In this document: positions 21,312 to 32,200 of the stretch, in pieces | Layout: each line of letters opens with the position of its first letter | Position numbering within the stretch: position 1 is the first letter of the stretch | NCBI RefSeq assembly: GCF_000764305.2 | Contig: NW_025941636.1 | Location: 310,001 to 374,000, forward strand | Length of the DNA stretch: 64,000 nucleotides | Source of the DNA: Hyalella azteca | Lineage: Eukaryota > Arthropoda > Malacostraca > Amphipoda > Hyalellidae | Direction: 5' to 3' | The notes under the pieces: generated by a model | Database searches by the model: none | What the model saw: only the letters and a program-made list of their open reading frames with translations | Told to the model about the DNA's origin: nothing | Translations under genes and position numbers: made by a program

Positions 21312-24300
21312 AGCTAAAAACGATTTATTTGTTAGAAGTTAAAAGCCACTGGTCCTATTGACTGTTTTAAGCCACAAATTGACAATAATATTTTATTCGA
21401 ATCTCGTAAATAAATATCATTTTTAGTGACAGGACTCCGGAACACTTTACGTTGCTAATCCCATGTGGTCTCCTTGAAAGTGAAAGACAGGAATTAGCCA
21501 CAACCAACTTAGGCTGAAATGTTTGCAGGACACAATGGGGAACAAAAGAATGCTCTTGGTGCAGGAATTTATTTTCATTCCAGTTATTTTTCATTTGAGT
21601 TATGTCACCCATTCTACCTGCAATTTGCTTAGGTACTTTGTTCGCCTTGAAGTGCGGGCAATGAGACAGGCAGTAAAACGAAATTTTGAAGGATCACAGC
21701 TGGGAGATTTTCTGTTACACATCAAATTTACATTTAGCGATTATTCATTCAACTGTCGGCGAATGATATGATCTGAGAATGGGTTCAATGATTTCCCTAA
21801 GTAACACCTATAGATGCGTGTATGGTATTACTAAAAAACGTGCGCTGAATTAATAATAAAATTAATCAATTTGAGGAATGAACTTCGAGTCATACATAAG
21901 TAACAATTTCTGTTTAGTATTAAAAGTTAGGTGTTTATTGAAGGAAATTAACACAAATCATGATAAGTGTATTCATTTATTTAGTTTTAGGTGAGAATAT
22001 GTGCTGCTTTGCAAATGCATGCCTGTGATAGCAGGTCGGTGGAGGTCGGTGGGATATGTTTTGCGAAGGTTGATAATTTCTAGAGATATTATTGATAAAA
22101 CATAAATTATCTTATACGTAATAGCTACAATGACTGGACAATAAATTACTCAATTGAGAAATATCTGATAATTATATTTATTCTGAAGTATATATTATTT
22201 TCTTACCAGTGATGCACATACTTTAATTAATTAGTGAAAAGTGACGAAATATATATTTTCCGTACTCATCATAGCTTTTTTGTTCATACAATCGATCGGA
22301 GGCTTTTGAATAGATAAGTAGAATGAACTCAATTGATGAATAATATACTCGGATTTTACTCAAAAATTCTTAACTCTTTCCAAAACTCTTTTGCGAGGTG
22401 TGTTATTTATTGCAATGTTATTTATAATAACCTTACGATAATTGGTACGGTGGTATTGGACGCTGTCATCAATCTGATTTCTTAATTCATAAAAAGTTTT
22501 TTAAAATTATCTGCAATAACTTCACAATAACATCAATATGATGAACATCGTAAATTTCATAAATATTATAATGCTGAAGATGCTCCAGTCACTTCAAGTC
22601 TTTTTCAACGGCATAAAAACTTCAATTCAAGTTTTATCACAACCTAGGGACATCTAAACACAACCACAATCGACAACGCCTTCTGACAATATTTTCCTTA
22701 GTTTAACAAAGTTACAAGCTAGATAATGAGGCATATTCACAAGTTACTTTTGTTTCGCTTCCATGCTCTAAAATTTTCAAGTAATTTTATTGGAATGATA
22801 GATAAGAGTTTCCGTAAATTCTCTTAGCAATAATCTACAGTATTGAGCATCTACTCCTAAAACTATGAGAAAGACTCGATGCTCTAAAGATATCATTCAA
22901 TAATTCATAAGATTAAAATTGCTATTAAGTGACAACAATCGTGCGAGATGCTCGCTCGCAATATTGAGACTCCATTGCAATAAATGCACTTAAAAAAGTT
23001 GCCAAGGAAGCAGGTGCAGTTCATCGTCCAAGATTTTTTTCATAGCTTCTTTTGTAGGGGAGCTAACTTCTTCAAAAAATATCTGATTTTGCAAACCACC
23101 ATTAAAAATACTTATATTCATTGCTTGTGCGTGGACGTGCTAAATAAGCTTGAACGAAAAGATCCTCATTTCACACTTCGTTGTTATTCAACGAGGATAT
23201 TTCGAAATGGTATAAGCTGGTATGATGATTATAATATAAGCTGACGGTGCTGTTACTTATTCCAGTCCGTTCATTTGAGCCTTCTTTGAGTGCATAGAAA
23301 TTAGGTTTAAGTTACGTTGGAAAAATGAAGCCGATCGTCAATTGGTTCATTATTTCTATTAAATACTTCATAATATTCTAATCCAACGCGAACGCCATGC
23401 AAGATCTAGTTCAATTGGATCCGAAGCAATGTTGTCACAAGTAATGACAGGCACCAGAACGAAAAATTTCAGCGATGATAGAAAATTGGTCAAAACGCGG
23501 TTCATCAAAATTCTAATTAATTACAGTTCCTAATATATATTTCACGAACAGTTTCACATTTCCAAGAAAATGATCGCATGGCTATACGTTCACAACCCTA
23601 AGCAATAATTGATTTATATTTAATACTACTAAATATTATAATGACATGGTTCTCTAGACTAAATGCGGTTGCGGAAGCGCCTACATTGCAGGGCAATAAG
23701 ACCAAAGTTGTAAAGGGCACTGACATCACTATTCTAACTATCACTGACATCACTATGCTATCACTGACATCACTATGCTATCAGCAACAACCTTAATTAT
23801 TGAAGTGCACAGACGCTGCTCTTGCTACCACGGAACTACCGTTAAAATTGAAGGGCACTAACATCACTAAAGCCAGCACGCAGCTTAGAGTTCAATGTTT
23901 GATATACATGCAAGGACGTTGTAGAGCTCGTCCAGTCGTCATCCGATAAAGATTTTCAGTAGCTCGCAAGTTTATTCTAAATAGAAACACATCCTGGAAT
24001 CAAAGATAGTCTATACGCTATGTATAGTTAAATGAAGCTTTAGATGCCGATTGCAAAACTTAAGACGAATTTGTTGCTGAATTTCTTCATTGGTTTATTC
24101 TAAGCCAGTGTAAAAATTGTTATCATCAACTTTTTATCCCATTATATCATTTAATATTACCGTAACTTCACACTAGATCTAAAAGTATTTGTAAACATCG
24201 ACTTTTCTCATGATAGCGACACGACCTTAGCATGTTTATGATCTGTTATAATCTTTGATTTATGAAAGCTATCGTATTCAGTAAATCCTATCGTGGTTAA

Positions 24301-24780
24301 TCCGGGCCAGCCGGTTATTATATCAGAAAATGACCTATAAGTTCAATAAATTGGTTTCAATTAATTTAAATTGATTGATTATTACAATTCTATAGTATAT
24401 ATTCAAATGACCAAAGATTCCAGATGTTTATAAACAGTGCATGATTTGGAAATCTTCTTGTGAAATGCTATTTTTATTTCGACTCAGAAACAATGAGGAA
24501 ACAAACTTTTCAGATTATATTTTGCTGAATTCAAAGCCGTTGAAGAGAAGGTAAATACATTACATTCAATGCTCATTTTATATATGCATGTGTCATCTAG
24601 AATCTAAAACAGCTCACAATCGACTAATTAATGAAAAGATGTTTGTGATTTTGATTTATCAATAGCATTTATAAATTATTATTTGATTCATCTTCTTCTT
24701 AATTTGATGTCAGAAAACTTGCCTAAATAGTTCCCAAATTCAAAATTTCATTAGTGAAAAAATGAAAGGTCTATAGATGT
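21312..24780. other. AT-rich intergenic sequence
   Basis: Only short frames without motifs. Notable items are the 20-bp tandem at 23716-23783 and a 16-bp word cgggccagccggttat at 24303 that recurs at 24949. Confidence 0.5.
23716..23783. repeat. 20-bp tandem repeat, about 3.5 copies
   Basis: Repeats of atcactgacatcactatgct in tandem, with one diverged copy at the left. Confidence 0.8.
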
Positions 24781-24924
24781 TAGAAAATATCCAACGTTCC
24801 GCTTTTCGTGAAAGAAGAACTTGATGGACTGAGATTTCCAACAGTTTCACAACTCAAGAACAGGTGATTCCGGTAAATGGAATCAGCCGCATATATGGGC
24901 CAAATTTGAATAATCGAAATGCAG

Positions 24925-24930
24925 TTTAAT
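24925..24930 (-). terminator. ATTAAA polyadenylation signal for the long phosphatase isoform
   Basis: A minus-strand ATTAAA about 130 nt after the stop at 25059. It is weak evidence in AT-rich sequence. Confidence 0.3.
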
Positions 24931-25058
24931 GAATCATATTTGGTTAGTCGGGCCAGCCGGTTATGATGAAGAAAAGTATTGAGCTCCGACTTGGTAATTA
25001 ACTTATTAATCAGAATAATTTGGTAACACACTTAACAAACAAGACGACAGGAACACTG

Positions 25059-27573
25059 TCATGCATCCCGACTCGACGCCGAAACCTGTCGCCGTGGCGC
25101 ACTAAGCTTGCGCAAATTTGGAGGACTGGTGGAGGCCAAAATCCTGCTGATGGTCTGCCTCATCCAAGAAGGCACATTGGACGTCGAACTTGTTCTTATA
25201 GGACATTTCACTTCAGAAGCTTGACATATTCGAGTTGTTGGAGGAGAGCACGATGCTGACTTAGTTTGAATCAAGTGAAAGGAGGCCGAAGGCTTCGAAT
25301 TTTCTTTGGCAACTCGAGCGGACGAAACTTCTTGGTTAGATGCTTGAGCTGGTCTAGAAACGGGCCTACACATTAATTTTTGGCCGTGCTTCGGATTTGG
25401 CAAATTTTTCTGCATATCAGATTGCATTGGTGAAGAAATTTCCTTGGAAGAAGTTTTGTTGTTTGTGTATGAAGTTGACCCCGGGTTTTGATCGCTGGTA
25501 CATGAAGAATTATTATTCTTGAACGAGCTACAAACTGATGAATTCGATGTGCATGACGATGTTTCTATTTCTTCCATTGGATCTCTGCCGATGTTATATG
25601 GTCCCATTTTGGGACTAAAGTTCGACTTGCCTGTTGAGCGATTATTATCGTGACTGTTTCTTCTTTTCAAACTGTTAGAGTTAAGCTTTGATTGGCTAGA
25701 ACAAAATTCCTTTCGGGTTCCACTGTCTCTTTCTAAAGTTCGTTTTGCTGAGACCACATGAGGCGCTCTGTTGCAGTTAGAGCTAATAGAGTAAGTTTTA
25801 TTGTGGACTGAAGAAACTTCTGACATCTTACAGTTAACACCATTTGATAAGTTTAATGCATGGCTGGAAGTCTTATGTTTCGACCCAGAAAAATTTAGAT
25901 TGAAGTCATTATCACTTGTAATACTTATAGTTTCCTTCGAATTTGTCTTACCACATTTCGCAACATCTCGTGTTACTGAGAGATGAGGCATTGACGGGGC
26001 GTTGTTCAAAGCAGCGTCAAAATTATCATTTATCTTGTAAGTTCTCTTGACTACAGTACCATTAACTTTCACGATTTTTTCTGATATATTCCTTGTGTCT
26101 AAGTCAAAACTGTGGCTATTTATTGCTGCAAAGCGTTGCCTTAGAATGGTTGAGCTCGATGGTCTACCACAGGGGCTGCTTTGAGCGATGATGGCGTGCC
26201 GTGCTCTGGGACCGGCGCTTGTCACTGGAGGAGGAAATTTGATTGGGTGCGTCGAAGTGGAATCGTGTGGTGAAAATGATTTTTCTGTGCTTCTTTGAGA
26301 GTATGGAGCGTTTATGGACCGCAAACTAGCTCTGGGAGTGTAAAATAATGTGGCATAGCTCAATGTTGCGCTGTTGAAAGAATTGTCGCTCATCGTTCCA
26401 TCCAATTTTGCAAAGTGAGTTACTGCCTCGGGGGTCACATTAATATTTTTCTCGGGTGCTTCGGCTGTGAGTGTGGACGCTCGTCGAAGAGGAGGTTTTC
26501 GACTGTCATTCCTTGAGGGGTCAATAGAATGAATTTTAGCGCACGGATGCAAAAGGCCGTCGTCTGGTAAAGAATTTTGGCGTTGAACTCCGTTAGCATT
26601 TGTTTTGGGGCCCATGCTTAATTTTTTTAAAGTGGGATTTCTTGCAAAATTAACTCGCTTCAAGCTATTATGTTCAGGATCCTGTGTTGTATCTTTGCTT
26701 GTCAATTTAACAGCAGAACATGGCTCAATTTGTTTGGGGGATGTTGGAGACGTGATGTGAACTATTACCGTTGGCTGTTCTGTTCTCATTTTTATCGACC
26801 CACCATTGTCTAATTTACTTCCAGGAAGTTTAGAATGAACTTTTTCTTCTCGCCGAGGCAGAAGAGTGTCATCACTTTTCTTGCTAATATTTTCAGCTTT
26901 TGATCTTTTACCTCGAGAGACCGATTGCGATTTCAATTTTACCCCTGGAGTGCTCTGAGTTCTCTCCCCAACTTCTTTGTAAGCAGCTTGCAATACGTAT
27001 TTGTTAGCGGATACAGTTATGTGGTGCGAAGATTTCGGTGATGTCTCAGCTATTGTCGAAGAGCTTGACGTCGATACTTTTGATTTACGTACGGATCGCT
27101 TCGGGGAACTTGGAGGAGTACCTTGATGCCAAACGATGGTATTGCTTTTGTTTGAAACCGTGATTCCAGTGGTCTGGCTGACTCTCCCCTTATAAGGTGA
27201 ACCTGGAGGCGTAAGTTCCGCGCTGGAAGAAGTGTAGTACCCGTAGCTCCGAGAAGGTGACCCAGGGGCCGTGTATTGACTAATGCCCGTTATGCCATGC
27301 TTAGGAGAATTAGTAGGAGAAACTGGAGGTGTTGATTTATTACTGACTGTAGGAGACTTATTTTCATCATTAATGAGTTTACTTTTGGACGGGGAAGGAG
27401 GGGGAGTTGGCTCAGTTAACGGTCCTGCTGGAGATCCAGATGGGGGACCAACGGCACTCGGACTTTCCGGTAGATTGTGCAAAGATCCCGAATTGTTTCT
27501 TGAGAGGACGGCACTCGCTGATGTCGTTGGACGGCTTGCTTTCTCTTTTGCGCTTCGACGAAATATCCCGCTT
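25059..27573 (-). CDS. DUSP22/15-like gene, alternative long last exon (837 residues, Ser/Pro-rich)
   Basis: The acceptor TTTTTTTCAG|A at 27574-27576 has an excellent pyrimidine tract. The frame then runs 838 codons to TGA at 25059. An internal TTG at 27482 is not the start. The protein is disordered, rich in Ser, Pro, Thr and Asn, with many proline-directed phosphorylation-like motifs (TPPPSPSK, TPPVSPTN, LTPPGSPYKG, TPPSSPKR). It has a basic C-terminal section (PSWMRQTISRILASTSPPNL). The acceptor needs a phase-2 donor, exactly what phosphatase exon 5 supplies. Its first residues SGIFRRSAKEKASRPTTS resemble those of the short terminal exon (LFRRSTPRPTSM), so I read the two as alternative ends of one gene. 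The alternative is a separate scaffold-like gene with unseen 5' exons. Confidence 0.75.
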
Positions 27574-29029
27574 CTGAAAAAAAGGTTTTAATTTATCTGT
27601 AAATTTACAAGCTGCCAAAAAATAGAATTCACTCGAATGAAATAAAAACCTGATATCATGTGCTTGATAATAAATTGTTCTTTATCATTCAAGTAAGACT
27701 CGCACATCAATAAGCGCAAAAATTAGTACGTAGATTTTACTAAAATAGTTAATCTTCAACTATATAATGAAGACATGACAATCAGCTGTAATTCCCAGCT
27801 TTTTAGTTGAAAACAATAAAATATTAAAAGGTATTCCTTGCTATTAGTTAGTAGTCCACACGCAAAACTAAACCAAGTCTGATGGTAGAGGTTAGTGGTG
27901 AATGAGCGCTCATTTGCACCCTCAATGCAATATAGTGAGTGCATCAATGAACGACATGCTGTGGTGACCGTGAACTTCCCAGCTGCTGCGTCTGGAAATG
28001 TGCCGCTGTGGGCCACGCTCGAGGTGGGGTTAGGTTTTATTCCTAAGGTCATAGAACAATTAAGAGATTTATTGAAGCACGACTGGCCTGGTTCAAAAAT
28101 TTAATGTGCGTTGTTTGCAATATGTGAAGTTATTATAAGAGGCTGTGAAATTTTAGTTAACCATACACAGGATTATTTCTGAACTAACCAAGAAAAAAAT
28201 TTTTGGTACATCTGTTTCTTGATTTAATCATGATTTTTATCGTGATGTATTAAGAAAACATGTGAGACGAAAAATTAAATTCTACAGTAAATAATAATAT
28301 GACTCAAATCTTTTTCACTTTCTGCCTACACATGCCCTCAAATTGGTGGTTATAAGTGATTGAAAACTAAACTATTGTATTTTACCAGCTATTTTTAGCG
28401 AGCATCCAAGTAATCTTAAAACAATGATACGATGCAAAACTCCATGCGGAGGATAAGACATCTATATTAAATTGATATTCAAAAACAACGCTTTACGACC
28501 GTTGTTTGAAGCTACTTAACTTGTCAATAACTACCGTATATGTATGTTTGCAATTTCTACAGCTGACATTCGAGCTATTGATATTGAGCCATGGTTGTGC
28601 TCTGCCTATCTACGCGCAACATTTTATAAATTTTATTGGGGCCCATATCCTTTACTAAAAATGAAGTATTAACTCTATGCGGCTTTGTTGTTGTTGTACA
28701 ATAGTTATCAACTGATGTGCTCAAAAGTTTTACAGGCTACGGAAGAAGACCAGGTGCTACGTTGAAGTAGGACATTTCACCCAGCCACCGCTGTAAGCAA
28801 GCACGAATCGAAAGCACCAAATAATAAAAATTTACAAAATAACACAAATATTTTAAAAATACTGCTGACGCAAATTAACTTTTCTGTGTTCTTAATCTAT
28901 TCGTATGTTATAGTTCAATTCTTTCAGATTACATGAACATTTAAAATTAAAAACAAGCTTTAAGGTTTACAAGAAGAAACAAGGATTCACACCCACTTTT
29001 CAACTTATTTTTTGTGAATATAAGTTCAC

Positions 29030-29035
29030 TTTATT
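29030..29035 (-). terminator. AATAAA polyadenylation signal of the short phosphatase isoform
   Basis: A canonical AATAAA on the minus strand, about 170 nt beyond the stop codon at 29206. Confidence 0.6.
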
Positions 29036-29205
29036 TGACTGCTTTTGATGTGCTTGTCCAGCAATTAAGGGTAGGAAGGAGCATGGAAAGGGAAGGCAGA
29101 ATACTAAAGCATCAAACAAGGAAGACTGCGGCCCAAAACCGAGCACAATAAATATAGGTAAATTAAAGCAATCAACTGAACGCTCAATATATACTCAGTT
29201 GGCCG

Positions 29206-29263
29206 TTATTTTTTCTTATGAGGTGCCATCGAGGTCGGTCTAGGCGTCGAGCGTCTGAACAAG
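29206..29263 (-). CDS. DUSP22/15-like gene, short terminal exon
   Basis: Acceptor TTTGCTCCAG|C, phase 2. Encodes LFRRSTPRPTSMAPHKKK and TAA at 29206-29208. It has a polybasic tail. It resembles the first residues of the long terminal exon. Confidence 0.75.
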
Positions 29264-32200
29264 CTGGAGCAAATGATAAAAAGTTAAAACTATTACAACA
29301 AATGTGGATAAAAAATAAACGCGAACTAAAAAATTATAAGACTTTTCGTCATTTCAGTGAAAATATTAAAACTTCGTTAACTTAAGGAAACGGAACATGA
29401 GTAACCAATTACTCGTGATTAAAAATGGAAGAAGAGATGACGTTGTAGACGTTGTAGGAAAATGTTACATATGATAGGGCTACGTATACTAACATTTTTA
29501 AAATTGTTCAGCGACTCCAAAATACTCGATAAGTTATCGCTTTTCCTGATTCAATTACGGATGTAACTGAAATAATCAATTGACGACTTCCGTAAATGAG
29601 ACACATGCAATATGAGCAGCACAAGGTCAATTTTTGACCACTACCCTATCAATAACTTGAGCGCGTACGCTGTTTTAATTTAGGGGCCTTGATAATTTAA
29701 TGGCCACAATTTGAAAAAAAACTAAACTATGCTTGAGTTCCAACTATTGTGATTACTTTTGCTCAAATTTAAATAAATTATATTTTGAAAATAATTTAAA
29801 ATTTCATTCAACATCACAATGGTAATAGCTCCCGATGCGTTTAGCTGCTTATTGACCAAGTTACAGTTCCTATTGTCTTTGCTGGTTGCCCATTGCAGGT
29901 TGCTGATAACATGCAGCATTTATAATAAATTCACAACAGGATGAAGCAAACAAACCTCCTGCGCTGGTTGCAAAGTCCTCTAGGACAAACCGACCCCACG
30001 GGACACTCGCCGTCACAAGTTTGTCCGAGGCTCAGGGACAGGTTGTAGGATGCTAGGAACTCCTGCGCTACTCTCTCATCCTCCTCCATCATGCTTACGT
30101 ACGCAGGATACTTTTCCTTCAGACGACGACGCTCCTGAAAAAAATATCGTGTACATTTAAAACGTCACAGACGCAGTTGTGCTGTCAACAGTTGACATGG
30201 GGAATGGGGAAGGGGTTAACGTACACCAAATTATTATAGCCTATTATTGGTATAGCGTTCACCACGTTGCGTTCTTTTCAAAAGGTTTTTTTTTGTCTAA
30301 TGTTTGTGAATGAAATTACGGGCTAATTTGAAAGACGCTTATCTTTATGATAACCTATACCAATTTTCAGTGATATTAGTATGTGTGATGACTTGAATTT
30401 TCTGATATTGGAAAAATATTTGTTGACTACAAATAATTAAAGTTTAAAAATTGCTTATTCCGAGCACATTGTGTAACACGAATAAAGTATTTTGTCCAAT
30501 ATGTCCACAAATATTAAATAAAAAATGAGGCTAAAACATCTGAAGTATGAGTTAATTCTGGGAATTTTGAGTGCCGGAAAATCTGTAAAGCATATTTTAA
30601 AAATTAATGCTAAATTTCACCTCTATGTCAATCGCTATTAGCCTCCTAAAATCGACGAGAAAATCAAAGTTTTAGTTTTAAATATTCTACTTGATATAAA
30701 ATTTTATAAGGTTTTTATCTTTTACTTATGTAGCATCTAAAAAGTTTTTGATTTAAAAAGATTTTTGATACTTGATATAAATTTTATAAGCTTTTTATCT
30801 TTTACTAATGTAACACCTAAAAAGTTTTTGATATTTTACATGATATATAGGTTTTTACATCAAACTACAGTAACTTTTTTGTGTTTTTTTCAAACAGACG
30901 TCGGTAAGACGCTCTGCGTCGAACTCGCTGAGTTGCTTCAAGAAGCCGACGTTAGGGTTGGCGACGTTACGAGCTCCGCGCACAGCGTTGAGAGCGTCAC
31001 GCCAGTTGAGGCTCGTCACGCTCATCACGTAGATAACGGCCACCGTCACCGAGCGTGACATGCCCGCAAGGCTGGGGTAAAATACTTCAATTTAATTCAA
31101 TGATCACCAATAACTATGCCAGTAAGGCATCGCACTGGACTAGGAAGAGAACACGTGGATTAATTTCGGATAATAACTGTCGTTGCATTTAGTCCATTGA
31201 TATGGCTTGTTAACTTTCATTGTCAATTGGCATGTTAACCAAGCCTAGTTTTGCATCGATAATTTTGTAATTTTAGAATCTCCAATCATGTCATTCCAAA
31301 CGCCGTTAATAATTAATACAGCTAATCAAAGATTGGCAAGTTAAAAATCCCATTTGCACAAAAAATAAAATTACCATCTTAATCTCGTTGCACAGTACAA
31401 AGCAAAAAATTTGACGTTCTTTTAATTAAATTTTTAAGTACCAATTTTAAAATATAAATTTTAATTTTTGATCAAATCTTGTCCTCCCAGCTTTGCAATG
31501 CCATGCAATTCACTCACTATGGGTGCATTCTCAGGTCCATGTTATATCCCAACATTATAAGTACCGGGTATTTATATAACCAGGCAGGATACGAAGCCAT
31601 TTAAAGAGTGCGTAGGAAGAGCAATACAAATAAATGGGTCAAATTGTCCAAATAATGACACATTTTCTTACACACAGCGCAGGCAGAGTGTGTGTATCCT
31701 CACACGCGAGCGGAGTGTACGCCAGTGCCTCGTAATTTGAACAAGTCTCTCATTTCTACGGGAGTGGGCAAAAAAATCAAATGTCTTATTTCAGATCTCC
31801 ATCCTTCAAATAGCTTGAACAACTCCCTTTTTCAGCAAAATTTTCGGTTTACCATTCCGGTTTTATAGAACACACCAAGTTATTTTTAGACTAATGTTCA
31901 TTCAAACGATCTTTTCTTGTTGAATGATATCAAAAGTAGCATCTAAGATAACATGAATCAGAGTTCGACACATTTAATGTGTGCGTTTTTCGCTCATATT
32001 ATCGTGAAGAGTAAAAATAATTTAAATTGAGGTTTTTCACATGTCAATAAAATGCTGAAATCAAATTGGACGAATGCAGGCAGTCGATTTCACATGGGCT
32101 TCCGCTCTCCAGCGACGCTTAAATTACGCTGACTCGGCATCTCCGACACCAGCAGATCACTCACTGAAACGTGAGATCCCCGTGGTGCTTACGACCTGAG

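Noticed and set aside
27412..27618. 68-codon minus-strand frame and 102-codon plus-strand frame at 27283-27591
   Set aside because: Both are shadows of the long phosphatase exon, whose acceptor is at 27574.
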